Origin: Gottfriedia solisilvae
GTDB lineage: Bacteria > Bacillota > Bacilli > Bacillales > Bacillaceae_G
Length of the DNA: 42,678 bases
Direction of reading: 5' to 3'
Assembly (NCBI RefSeq): GCF_002128405.1
Contig: NZ_NETJ01000012.1
Span: 1 to 42,678 of the forward strand
Shown piece after piece: positions 9,778 to 17,256 of this stretch (position 1 is the stretch's first letter; every line of letters starts with the position of its first letter). Position numbers and translations under genes: made by a program. The notes under the pieces were generated by a model. It worked only from the letters and a program-made list of their open reading frames with translations, made no database searches and was not told the origin of the DNA.

Positions 9778-11223
9778 TTATAAATAGCTTTTCACGTCTT
9801 TTTCTGAACCTACTCTGACAATCTCATAGTAATGAACTTTAGAAGCTGTAATCTTTAGATAGATATTCATATATAACGCTTTTTCAAGTCTCTTGATATG
9901 TTGATTATTTTCCCCGTTTATGTAATTTGCCACATCTCGATCACATTCAACAAGAATTGCTTCATATTCGCTTGACGATGTTTCCCACAGCTCTCTTTCC
10001 AATTCAAAAGCAATTTGCTCTGCACTTTTTATTAGTCCCGTCCCATTGCATACTAAACACTTTTGATGAGTAGCTTCGATATGTGAATGAGTCGTGCGCT
10101 TTCTCGTTAGTTCAAATAATCCTAGATTTGTAAAACCAAACAACTTCGTAAATGCTCGATCATTTTGAAATGCTTCCCGTAACAAATCAGATATTTTTTT
10201 CTGTTTTTCTGTTGAAGGCATATTAATAAAGTCAATTATGACCATACCACCAATATCTCTTAGCCTCAACTGACGTGCGATTTCTACTGCAGCCAATTGG
10301 TTTGTCTGAAATATTGTCTCTTCTCTATTTTGTTTACCACTGAATTTACCAGTATTCACATCAATAACAGTCATTGCCTCAGTTTGCTCCATAATTAAAA
10401 AAGAACCATTTTTTAACCAAACAATTGATTTATATGACTTTTCGATTTGTTCTTCAATTTGATAAGCGACAAAAATATTTTCTTTTCCTTTGTAAACTGA
10501 AGTGGGTAATGTCATAGGCAGATAATTTTTTATTGAAACTAAGTCATCCACAATGATTTCGTTAATTGTATTTGCTGGGTGAAGCTTAAAAAATTTCGTA
10601 TACAATGAATTTGCTTCCCACACACAAGTCACTTTTTTTGATACTTGCTTTGCATATGAAGAATAAATTGTTTGAAAGTGACCTAACTCGTTCAAGATCT
10701 CTTCATCACTCGCATGTTCACTCGAAGATCTAAATATTACCCCTTCAGATCCACTAGTGTTCTCTCTTCCTAAAAAATAGAACTTATTACGAGCTGCTTC
10801 TTTTTTTATTTTATTTGAAACCGCAACCTGTTTCGTAAGTGGAAAATAAACAACATAATCACCAGAGAATTCTAGATTATTTGTAAGCTTCGGTCCTTTT
10901 TCATCAAAGGCATCCTTAATGACTTGAACAAGAATATACTGACCTTTTTGAAATGTTTTTCGTAGGACTTCGCCAGATTGATCCGGATTTTCTTTACCTT
11001 CAATCGTATCTTCATATCTCATAAATCCATTTTTAGCTAAACCAACATCAACAAATATCGCATTTAACTTAGGCAATACATCTTGAACTTGACCAATATA
11101 AATATTACCCACAAATGAACTTGTATCAGCTGATGAAAACCACTCAACCAACTGATTATCTTCAACTACCGCTATTCTTTTTTCTGAATGTTTAACATTC
11201 ATAATGACTTTCTTCAATTTCAT
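9778..11223 (-). CDS. rng: Ribonuclease E/G family protein
   Basis: Endoribonuclease of the RNase G type. An S1-like RNA-binding region lies at residues 36-110 (FVGNIYIGQVQDVLPKLNAIFVDVG). The two catalytic aspartates are present in VIDVNTGKFSG and GGMVIIDFINM, and the zinc-link cysteines in CLVCNGTG. 481 residues, with no long C-terminal scaffold as in E. coli RNase E. ATG start with AGGAAG very close; codon 8 (MNVKHSEKRIAVVED) is an alternative. B. subtilis 168 lacks this enzyme and relies on RNase Y, but many other Bacillaceae keep it at this place. It sits between the spoIVF region and rplU, likely as its own transcription unit. Confidence 0.92.
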   Translation of the reverse strand: MKLKKVIMNVKHSEKRIAVVEDNQLVEWFSSADTSSFVGNIYIGQVQDVLPKLNAIFVDVGLAKNGFMRYEDTIEGKENPDQSGEVLRKTFQKGQYILVQVIKDAFDEKGPKLTNNLEFSGDYVVYFPLTKQVAVSNKIKKEAARNKFYFLGRENTSGSEGVIFRSSSEHASDEEILNELGHFQTIYSSYAKQVSKKVTCVWEANSLYTKFFKLHPANTINEIIVDDLVSIKNYLPMTLPTSVYKGKENIFVAYQIEEQIEKSYKSIVWLKNGSFLIMEQTEAMTVIDVNTGKFSGKQNREETIFQTNQLAAVEIARQLRLRDIGGMVIIDFINMPSTEKQKKISDLLREAFQNDRAFTKLFGFTNLGLFELTRKRTTHSHIEATHQKCLVCNGTGLIKSAEQIAFELERELWETSSSEYEAILVECDRDVANYINGENNQHIKRLEKALYMNIYLKITASKVHYYEIVRVGSEKDVKSYL

Positions 11224-11299
11224 CTTCCTAACTTTCTATAATACTTTTCATTTTATTCATTCCTTTTAGAAAAAGCTAGTTAAGATACAATCCACAAGA

Positions 11300-11327
11300 A
11301 AAAACACCACAAACTTGTGGTGTTTTT
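11300..11327. terminator. Terminator downstream of the lipoprotein gene
   Basis: AAAAACACCACAA (11300-11312) and TTGTGGTGTTTTT (11315-11327) form a long stem with T-runs on both strands. It lies nine bases after the lipoprotein stop and separates it from rng. Confidence 0.9.
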
Positions 11328-11335
11328 CTTTCTAA

Positions 11336-11689
11336 TTACTCATCGCGTTTATCATTATCAATCATATCTTTTGGATCTTCTACAATGTCTTCTGGATCAG
11401 GGTCATTATCATTCTCATCATCACGCAGGATATTATCGTCTTCATCTACCCCAGGTGCATTCATATCATTATCCCTAATATCATTTCTTAAACCATTATT
11501 TCTTAAATCATTGTCTCTATATACATCATCATTATTTAAATCCACATCATTCATATCGTTTTCGTAATTTACAGGAGTATTCATGTTTCTTCGATTTACA
11601 TCATCTCGATCATCATTTGCATTACAACCCATTAAAATCACAGAAGATAAAAATACACTAGTTAATATAAGATAAATTTTTCTGCTCAT
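11336..11689 (-). CDS. Asp/Asn-rich lipoprotein of unknown function
   Basis: I do not recognise a family. The 117-residue product starts MSRKIYLILTSVFLSSVILMGCNA, a lipoprotein signal with the lipobox ILMGC, so Cys22 should be lipidated and the protein anchored outside the membrane. Everything after it is low-complexity and strongly acidic, dominated by Asp, Asn and Arg (runs such as NDMNDVDLNNDDV and RDNDLRNNGLRND), ending in DPEDIVEDPKDMIDNDKRDE. The start at 11689 is chosen because AGAGG is eight bases upstream; the ATG two codons earlier is too close to it. It has its own terminator. The composition could suit cation binding, but that is speculation. Confidence 0.75.
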   Translation of the reverse strand: MSRKIYLILTSVFLSSVILMGCNANDDRDDVNRRNMNTPVNYENDMNDVDLNNDDVYRDNDLRNNGLRNDIRDNDMNAPGVDEDDNILRDDENDNDPDPEDIVEDPKDMIDNDKRDE

Positions 11690-11831
11690 AATCATGTCCT
11701 CTCACAAATCATATTCTTTAAAAAGTTATAGCCTATTGCATTAGTTATTATCTCTATATCAAGTGTCGGTATTCGCAATTTGATGATTCAAATACAATTG
11801 GAAGTAATGCCATTAAAAGGATTTTAGAGAA

Positions 11832-11915
11832 TTCAAAAAGCTGTTTTCGTATATATTGTTGCTATCAAGAATGCGTTAGTTTTTTTTTTCAAAAAGCAAC
11901 AATCTTTGAAAAGAA
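11832..11915. repeat. Putative structured intergenic element with a 9-bp inverted repeat
   Basis: ATTGTTGCT (11855-11863) and AGCAACAAT (11895-11903) are perfect inverted arms about a 31-base loop that contains a T-run. Outer segments TTCAAAAAG and CTTTGAAAAG are partly complementary. It resembles scattered Bacillus intergenic repeats I recall, but no second copy is in this window. Confidence 0.45.
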
Positions 11916-11920
11916 CAAAT

Positions 11921-11945
11921 AAAAAAGCCACTTAAATTAAGTGAC
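11921..11945 (-). terminator. Possible minus-strand terminator in the gene-free region
   Basis: On the minus strand GTCACTT-AATTT-AAGTGGC forms a 7-bp stem with one G-T pair, followed by TTTTTTATTT. No gene lies directly upstream on that strand, so it may end read-through from the repeats or be a relic. Confidence 0.45.
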
Positions 11946-12107
11946 AGGTTCTGACTATTGGTAAGATAATTAAGTTAGCTTGGTTTATTTGATTAAGAAA
12001 ATGGGAACAGGTTCAACACATTTAAAGGAGTATCAATATACTTTTTTTCTAAGTTTTCTAATTAAAAATCATGCCTTTATTAGAAAATGATATTTATATT
12101 TACTATA

Positions 12108-12195
12108 GGATGTTCTCCCCCTTTGAGATTTGTGAGACATCTAAGACTCAGCTTCTGCCACATAGAAAGCGAACATCCTTTATTGGAAATCAACA
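12108..12195. repeat. Intergenic repeat, diverged copy A
   Basis: Closed by an 8-bp stem, GGATGTTC (12108-12115) and GAACATCC (12171-12178), and followed by TTGGAAATCAA. Internal blocks GTGAGAC, GACTCAGC and GAAAGCGA(A/G)CATCC align with copy B 174 bp downstream, and AGAAAATGAT precedes both. The GC-rich internal hairpin of copy B has decayed here. Confidence 0.8.
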
Positions 12196-12281
12196 TAATC
12201 AATAACTTCATACGTTTTTTATCTTTCGGTTTTTGTTCTTAAAATTAAGGACTCTCATATCAGAAAATGATTGCAACGGAA

Positions 12282-12395
12282 GGATGCTCGACTCCTATGG
12301 GAACTGCGGGACAGCTGAGACCCCACAGGCGCGAATGCGCCGAGGAGGCTCAGCGCCCGCCCCATGGAAAGCGAGCATCCTGCAGTGGAAATCAA
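12282..12395. repeat. Intergenic repeat, well-preserved copy B
   Basis: A GC-rich block in an AT-rich region, closed by a 9-bp stem GGATGCTCG (12282-12290) and CGAGCATCC (12372-12380). It contains an internal hairpin GGCGC-GAAT-GCGCC (12328-12341) bracketed by GAG and CTC, and ATGGG/CCCAT segments that can also pair. It is followed by TGGAAATCAA. It resembles a roughly 110-bp repeat that I recall scattered through Bacillus-group intergenic regions; its function is unknown to me. Confidence 0.85.
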
Positions 12396-12410
12396 AGAGA
12401 TACTTCTTCA

Positions 12411-12441
12411 TAAAAAAAATGGCAACTATTAGTTGCCATTT
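12411..12441 (-). terminator. Terminator of spoIVFA-spoIVFB
   Basis: AAATGGCAACT (12417-12427) and AGTTGCCATTT (12431-12441) form an 11-bp stem with a 3-base loop, followed on the minus strand by T8. It lies 28 bases after the spoIVFB stop. Confidence 0.92.
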
Positions 12442-12469
12442 CACACATTTCTTCCCATAAGATTTAAAT

Positions 12470-13330
12470 TTAACTAATCAGCTCTTCCAAAGAATAAGTT
12501 GCTTTTTTCTCCGTAAAATAAGCATGCAATAACTCATTCTCATCAAGCATCTGTTGATTTCTCTTATCAACATTAAAAACAACATTATACTTATACCCCT
12601 TATGGAAATTAGAAAACACCTGAAAAAGCTTTGTCTCCTTCGTCAATGATATAGATTTGATTTTCTGGATATACTGTTCATTTCCATAAAAACGCTCCAT
12701 CAGAAAACGAATTGCAACAAAATGCCTATTCTTCCACTCAATCCATAAAGAAATATATAAAAACAACAAACAAGCCCAAATGGTTATATTAATCGGTTGA
12801 ATCACTAACGTCAAAACTGTAGCAATTGATAAAAATAGAAATGACGAATAAAGACTATACAAATGCGCCTTCACAAATGGGAAAATTAAAGAAAACAACT
12901 GATTCATAAATTTCCCACCATCTAAAGGCCAAATTGGTAATAAATTAAAGCACAAAATGCTCACATTATACCCGATAAAAAGTGAATATAAATTTTCAGG
13001 AATAAAATTCATTTCAAATAAAAACTTTGCGATTACAAATAATGTTACATGTTGTATTGGACCTGATATTGTCACAATGAACTCTTCTAAAATCGGTCGA
13101 TTTCCATGTTCATCTAAATCCACAACCCCGCCAAATGGTAATAATGTAATTTTGTTAATTCTCCAATTAAAACTAGTTGCTGCGATTGCGTGTCCTAATT
13201 CATGACAGAAGATAATAATCGTAATAAATAAAACCGACCAAAAATTTGCAGTTAAAATACCAATACATGCAATTAATAAATAAAGTGGATGTAGTGTAAT
13301 CTTTGAAGCAAGTTTTATCCATTTATTCAA
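12470..13330 (-). CDS. spoIVFB: SpoIVFB intramembrane metalloprotease (pro-sigma-K processing)
   Basis: Site-2-type protease in the outer forespore membrane that cleaves pro-sigma-K. The zinc motif HELGH is in FCHELGHAIAATSFNW (about residues 43-47), and the third ligand in NLLPIWPLDGGKF (about residues 132-144). Hydrophobic segments lie before, between and after these motifs, and the C-terminal 90 residues are soluble, as in the CBS-like domain that binds ATP. 286 residues against 288 in B. subtilis. The start is TTG, with AAAGGTGA upstream, and overlaps the spoIVFA stop by eight bases. Confidence 0.96.
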   Translation of the reverse strand: MNKWIKLASKITLHPLYLLIACIGILTANFWSVLFITIIIFCHELGHAIAATSFNWRINKITLLPFGGVVDLDEHGNRPILEEFIVTISGPIQHVTLFVIAKFLFEMNFIPENLYSLFIGYNVSILCFNLLPIWPLDGGKFMNQLFSLIFPFVKAHLYSLYSSFLFLSIATVLTLVIQPINITIWACLLFLYISLWIEWKNRHFVAIRFLMERFYGNEQYIQKIKSISLTKETKLFQVFSNFHKGYKYNVVFNVDKRNQQMLDENELLHAYFTEKKATYSLEELIS

Positions 13331-14093
13331 AAGATATCACCTTTTTCGGGTCAATAAATTTTTCACCCATTTTGATTGCAAAGTAATACGTTCCAAAATT
13401 ACCTTCTTCATCAGGAGTCACAGTACCTAAAACCTTTTTACTATCGACTCTTTCCATATACTTAACATTTGTTGAACTTAATTTTCCGTACCAAGATTCA
13501 GATCCATCCGCATGTTGCACAATCACCGTTTGTCCCAAATCATCCTTTTCCCCAACAAAAATTACATTTCCACCTTCAATAGCCTCTACCTTTTGATTTA
13601 GTTCAGTTTGGATTAAAATACCTTGTCCGTCCGTTTTAAAGCTTTGTAGTACTTTCCCACTAGCTGGGACACCATAGTCTACACTATCAACCGTTTCATT
13701 TTTCTTATTTATTTGAGGTAAGAAGGCAATAGGAGATCCGAACCGATCTTCATACCACTTTTGTATTGATGCAAATTGAAATTCGCTGTTATACACCTTT
13801 GATAGTCCATTTCTTACTTCAGTAGAAATTGATGAATTACCTTTTAAGACGATTGCTAACCCTAGAACAATAACGGCACTTAATAAACTTCTAAACAAAA
13901 AAGTAGAATGATTCATTACTTTTTTACCTTGCTGTTCAACTAAATCATCATAAGAATACGTATACCCATTTTCGGTAGTTTGTGCTTCATTTAGAGGGAA
14001 TTTTGTCATCAATTGATTTGGATGACCCCATTTATCCTCTTGTTCACGTCGTTTAGCAATTCTTTTTCGAATATCATCTACGCGTTTACTCAA
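13323..14093 (-). CDS. spoIVFA: SpoIVFA, regulator of SpoIVFB
   Basis: Holds SpoIVFB inactive in a complex with BofA until the forespore signals through SpoIVB. The N-terminus is basic (SKRVDDIRKRIAKRREQ), one membrane segment spans about residues 75-95 (LLSAVIVLGLAIVLKG), and the outer part is a degenerate LytM/M23 fold ending in MGEKFIDPKKVISFE, as in B. subtilis. The start chosen is TTG at 14093, with AGAGGTGA upstream, giving 256 residues (B. subtilis 264). A longer frame to 14171 would run into the minD terminator. A candidate sigma-E promoter lies 34-62 bases upstream. Confidence 0.94.
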   Translation of the reverse strand: MSKRVDDIRKRIAKRREQEDKWGHPNQLMTKFPLNEAQTTENGYTYSYDDLVEQQGKKVMNHSTFLFRSLLSAVIVLGLAIVLKGNSSISTEVRNGLSKVYNSEFQFASIQKWYEDRFGSPIAFLPQINKKNETVDSVDYGVPASGKVLQSFKTDGQGILIQTELNQKVEAIEGGNVIFVGEKDDLGQTVIVQHADGSESWYGKLSSTNVKYMERVDSKKVLGTVTPDEEGNFGTYYFAIKMGEKFIDPKKVISFE

Positions 14094-14126
14094 AGTGTCA
14101 CCTCTTTTCACAGTCTTGTTAATTAA

Positions 14127-14155
14127 ACTATATGAAAATGGTGGACAACTTATGA
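14127..14155 (-). promoter_or_regulatory. Candidate sigma-E promoter of spoIVFA-spoIVFB
   Basis: TCATAAG (14149-14155) and CATATAGT (14127-14134) are separated by 14 bases on the minus strand. The layout is the same as upstream of safA. The spoIVF operon is sigma-E dependent in B. subtilis. Confidence 0.55.
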
Positions 14156-14160
14156 GTAAA

Positions 14161-14193
14161 AAGAAAAACACTTCGTTAGAATAACGAAGTGTT
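14161..14193 (-). terminator. Terminator overlapping the minD stop codon
   Basis: AACACTTCGTTA (14167-14178) and TAACGAAGTGTT (14182-14193) form a perfect 12-bp stem with a 3-base loop, followed by TTTTTCTTTTT on the minus strand. The stem begins inside the minD stop codon and ends the mreBCD-minCD unit. Confidence 0.93.
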
Positions 14194-14986
14194 AACGGAT
14201 TCCGAATAATTTTTTAACTTTAAAGAACAAACTCTTTTCAGCTTCTAATGATTGTAATGGCACTGACTCACCTAACACTCTTCTTGCAATATTTCTATAA
14301 GCAATTGAAGCTTTAGAATTTGGATTCATCGCGACTGGTTCACCACTATTAGTAGCTTTAATTACATTCTCATCGTCTTGAACAATTCCAATTAAATCAA
14401 CAGCTAGTGTAGAAGTAATATCATCTACATCCAAGCTATCACCATTTTCCATCATATGGCTTCTGATACGATTGATTACTAGTTTAGGAGGTTCGATATC
14501 CTCTTGTTCTAATAATCCGATAATACGGTCTGCATCTCTAACTGAAGAAATTTCTGGCGTTGTGACAACAATCGCTTTATCTGCTCCAGCAACTGCATTT
14601 TTATATCCTTGCTCAATTCCAGCAGGACAGTCTATCAATATATAATCATAGTCTTTTTTCAGTTCATCAACTAACACTTTCATTTGTTCAGGAGTAACAG
14701 CAGTTTTATCACTCGTTTGAGCAGCCGGTAATAAGTATAAGCACTCAAAGCGTTTGTCTTTGATTAATGCTTGATGCGTTTTACAACGACCTTCTACAAC
14801 GTCAACTAAATCATAAACGATTCGGTTTTCTAAGCCCATGACAACGTCTAAGTTTCGTAGGCCAATATCGGTGTCAATTAAACATACTTTTTTACCAAAC
14901 ATTGCTAAAGCTGTTCCTAAATTTGCTGATGTCGTTGTTTTACCAACTCCACCTTTACCAGATGTAATTACTATAGCCTCTCCCAC
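14192..14986 (-). CDS. minD: MinD, septum-site determining ATPase
   Basis: Membrane-bound ATPase that positions MinC and blocks division near the poles. The deviant Walker A motif is GKGGVGKTTTSAN (residues 10-22), followed by LIDTDIGLRNLD and ILIDCPAGIEQG. The C-terminal amphipathic membrane-targeting helix is KSLFFKVKKLFGIR. 264 residues. The start is GTG, two bases after the minC stop, with AAAGGGG 12 bases upstream. Part of the mreBCD-minCD cluster, as in B. subtilis. Confidence 0.97.
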   Translation of the reverse strand: MGEAIVITSGKGGVGKTTTSANLGTALAMFGKKVCLIDTDIGLRNLDVVMGLENRIVYDLVDVVEGRCKTHQALIKDKRFECLYLLPAAQTSDKTAVTPEQMKVLVDELKKDYDYILIDCPAGIEQGYKNAVAGADKAIVVTTPEISSVRDADRIIGLLEQEDIEPPKLVINRIRSHMMENGDSLDVDDITSTLAVDLIGIVQDDENVIKATNSGEPVAMNPNSKASIAYRNIARRVLGESVPLQSLEAEKSLFFKVKKLFGIR

Positions 14987-14988
14987 AG

Positions 14989-15672
14989 TTACATCATGCC
15001 CCTTTCTAACCTTGTCAAACTAGGTCTAAGATGAGTGAGAAATTGAATTCGATCGACAATGATATGGTTATCTTCATTTATGTATGCACATTCCATTTCA
15101 TTGCCTTCTTCACCATAATGATCTGGTGCTCTGTTCATTATGCTGCAAATTCTCAACTGCATTGGTTTCATTATAGACGCTGCAATAACTGCCTCATTAT
15201 TGCCATTAAATCCAGCATGAGCAGTCCCTCGAAGCGCACCCATAATAAAGATATTGCCACCTGCAATAACAGTTCCACCCGGATTAACATCACCGATTAA
15301 CAGTAGATCACCTTTTACTTGGAGAACTTGACCAGATCGTACCATTCTGCAAATAGGAACGATTTCTTCTCTTTTTAACCATTCCATCGCTTCTTGTTTC
15401 GAAACAACATTACTGTCGATTGATTCAACAACAAGATTGTTCTTTTTACGAACGATAGATCGTATTATTTCATCTTGTTCGGGAGATAAGAAGCGATTTC
15501 CAATCTTTAATCGGACTGCAATTAATGGACGATCATTGCTCTCAAACAAGTGGGTAGACAGTCTTTCTTCAATTTCATCTACTAAAATCTGAAAAGAACA
15601 TGTATCATCGAGGTGCAGTGTTAGACCATCTTTTGTTCCTTTTATTGTAACATATTGTTGCCTCTGTTCCAT
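14989..15672 (-). CDS. minC: MinC, FtsZ-assembly inhibitor
   Basis: Inhibits FtsZ polymerisation where MinD recruits it. The N-terminal FtsZ-inhibiting domain covers residues 1-100, and the C-terminal beta-helix starts near residue 105 with the typical [22 protein letters not shown] and [21 protein letters not shown]. 227 residues (B. subtilis 226). ATG start with GGGGTGA upstream. It lies 50 bp after mreD. Confidence 0.96.
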   Translation of the reverse strand: MEQRQQYVTIKGTKDGLTLHLDDTCSFQILVDEIEERLSTHLFESNDRPLIAVRLKIGNRFLSPEQDEIIRSIVRKKNNLVVESIDSNVVSKQEAMEWLKREEIVPICRMVRSGQVLQVKGDLLLIGDVNPGGTVIAGGNIFIMGALRGTAHAGFNGNNEAVIAASIMKPMQLRICSIMNRAPDHYGEEGNEMECAYINEDNHIIVDRIQFLTHLRPSLTRLERGMM

Positions 15673-15722
15673 GATAAGTGTTCACCCCGAATGTATAATT
15701 CGACATGCACTCAAAAAATCCT

Positions 15723-16241
15723 TTATTTTTCCTCATTATTTTCACTAATTGTTCTTAATAATGATGACAGAGGAAATGCAAAAATTAATATAAAGAGTGC
15801 ATTCAGTAATAATGTCGGAAATAATCGATGATTTATGAAGTAACTATTTAACATATTTGTATATCCAAATAGAATATTTAATCCATAAACTAAGTATTCT
15901 AAAGCAATTGTCCATATCAGAACTAAAATGCTTCTAATAAATAAATTAGCATAAAGTATTTTCATTGCTTGGCTTATTAAAAATATAAATAAAGGAAAAG
16001 CCGCTAAATATATTCCAATTATTTCTGTGTACGCAATATCATAGATTACGCCAAATATAACACCATATACAAGTGCTTTCTTCGGATTATAATATAATGT
16101 CATAAATAATAATCCGAAAAACAGAAAATGAGGTACGATAATTCCCTTTTCACCTAATAGTGTTGGGGACACGTTTGAAACATAAATATTTTCTAATATG
16201 AAAAGAAGTGATAGAAGAAGAGGTAAAACATACTTACTCAT
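15723..16241 (-). CDS. mreD: MreD rod-shape protein
   Basis: Integral membrane protein of the elongasome. The 172 residues are mostly hydrophobic with about five or six membrane segments and the family feature FGVIYDIAYTEIIGIY near the middle. It begins eight bases after mreC ends, with GGAGAG upstream of the ATG. Sequence conservation in MreD is low; position between mreC and minC makes the name secure. Confidence 0.94.
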   Translation of the reverse strand: MSKYVLPLLLSLLFILENIYVSNVSPTLLGEKGIIVPHFLFFGLLFMTLYYNPKKALVYGVIFGVIYDIAYTEIIGIYLAAFPLFIFLISQAMKILYANLFIRSILVLIWTIALEYLVYGLNILFGYTNMLNSYFINHRLFPTLLLNALFILIFAFPLSSLLRTISENNEEK

Positions 16242-16248
16242 CTACTTT

Positions 16249-17100
16249 CTACTCTCCTTCCTGTACGTCAATGGTGCGTTTTACGACAATGACATGGTTA
16301 ATATCATTAAAATCTGCTTGTGGCTTAATATAAGCAGTCTGAGTTAATCCATGTTCATCTGGTTCAACTTCTTCAACCTTCCCGATGACTAAAGTTTTCG
16401 GAAAAACTCCGCCAAGACCAGAAGTCACCACAGTTTGTCCTTTTTTAACTTTTGCATTAGAAGGGATTCGTTTAAACAATAGTGTTTGTTTTTCAACATC
16501 GTAACCTTCAATTAAACCAAATACTGTATTTTTCTGTTGAATTTTTGCAGAAATACGATTTGTTCGATCAGATGCACTTAGTAATTGGACAGTAGAAGAG
16601 AATTTTGAAACGTTTTTAACCTTACCAATTAATCCTTTTGCTGTAACAACCGCCATCTCTTTTTCAACACCATTAGTTGAACCCTTATCAATGGTAATAA
16701 TCTGCTGCCATTTATCAGGATCTCTAATAGTTACTGTTGCTTGAATTGATTCGTAATCACTTAGGTCCTTTGTATAACCAATCAGATCTTTTAATTCTTT
16801 ATTTTCTTTTTCAAGTTCCTTCTCCCGAACAGATAGCTCTACATATTTATCAAGTTTACTCTTTAGTATTTGATTTTCTTTATATGTATCTTTCAAATCC
16901 GAAATATTATTAAATAAACCCGCAATATATTGTGCGGGTTTATTAAATACTTTTTCAGTCAAACTTACTGTATCTTTAATAAACTGCTCGGGAATAGAAA
17001 GGTTTCTGTTATTTCTTAATGAATAACCTAGAAGTGCCACCAATAATATAATAGCAGCCAAGACAATCATTAAACGTTTATTTTGAAAAAATTGTGGCAT
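16249..17100 (-). CDS. mreC: MreC rod-shape protein
   Basis: Bitopic protein linking MreB filaments to cell-wall synthases outside the membrane. One N-terminal membrane helix (residues 9-25) is followed by a coiled coil (about 65-110, KENQILKSKLDKYVELSVREKELEKENKELKD in part) and the beta-rich domain with DKGSTNGVEKEMAVV and TSGLGGVFPKTLVIGKV. 283 residues (B. subtilis 290). ATG start with AGGGTG upstream. An inverted repeat lies in the 156-bp gap to mreB. Confidence 0.96.
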   Translation of the reverse strand: MPQFFQNKRLMIVLAAIILLVALLGYSLRNNRNLSIPEQFIKDTVSLTEKVFNKPAQYIAGLFNNISDLKDTYKENQILKSKLDKYVELSVREKELEKENKELKDLIGYTKDLSDYESIQATVTIRDPDKWQQIITIDKGSTNGVEKEMAVVTAKGLIGKVKNVSKFSSTVQLLSASDRTNRISAKIQQKNTVFGLIEGYDVEKQTLLFKRIPSNAKVKKGQTVVTSGLGGVFPKTLVIGKVEEVEPDEHGLTQTAYIKPQADFNDINHVIVVKRTIDVQEGE

Positions 17101-17153
17101 CCTGACACCCTCTTATAGCAATTCAGCTTCATTTTTAAAAGATTTCATGCGTA

Positions 17154-17181
17154 TAATCCTCACCAGAGACAGTGAGGATTA
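17154..17181 (-). other. Hairpin between mreB and mreC
   Basis: TAATCCTCAC (17154-17163) and GTGAGGATTA (17172-17181) form a perfect 10-bp stem with an 8-base loop. There is no T-run after it on the minus strand, so it is more likely an mRNA stability or processing element than a full terminator. Confidence 0.6.
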
Positions 17182-17256
17182 CACATATTACTAATTACTT
17201 TTTCTTATTATTTAATTACTCACTTTAGACAAGATACATTTTTATTCAAAATAATA

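Larger units (their letters stand above)
11690..12469. other. 780-bp gene-free region holding intergenic repeats
   Basis: No credible gene is present on either strand. From left to right it holds an inverted-repeat element (11832-11915), a possible minus-strand terminator (11926-11945), two related stem-closed repeats (12108-12195 and 12282-12395) and the spoIVFB terminator. A 75-codon plus-strand reading frame at 12233-12460 only reads through the second repeat. Confidence 0.8.

Noticed and set aside
12233-12460. 75-codon plus-strand reading frame
   Set aside because: Most of it translates the structured repeat at 12282-12395 and then runs into the spoIVFB terminator; no SD.
14094-14171. 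26-codon N-terminal extension of spoIVFA
   Set aside because: It would start inside the minD terminator and skip a good SD-TTG start at 14093 that matches the B. subtilis N-terminus.
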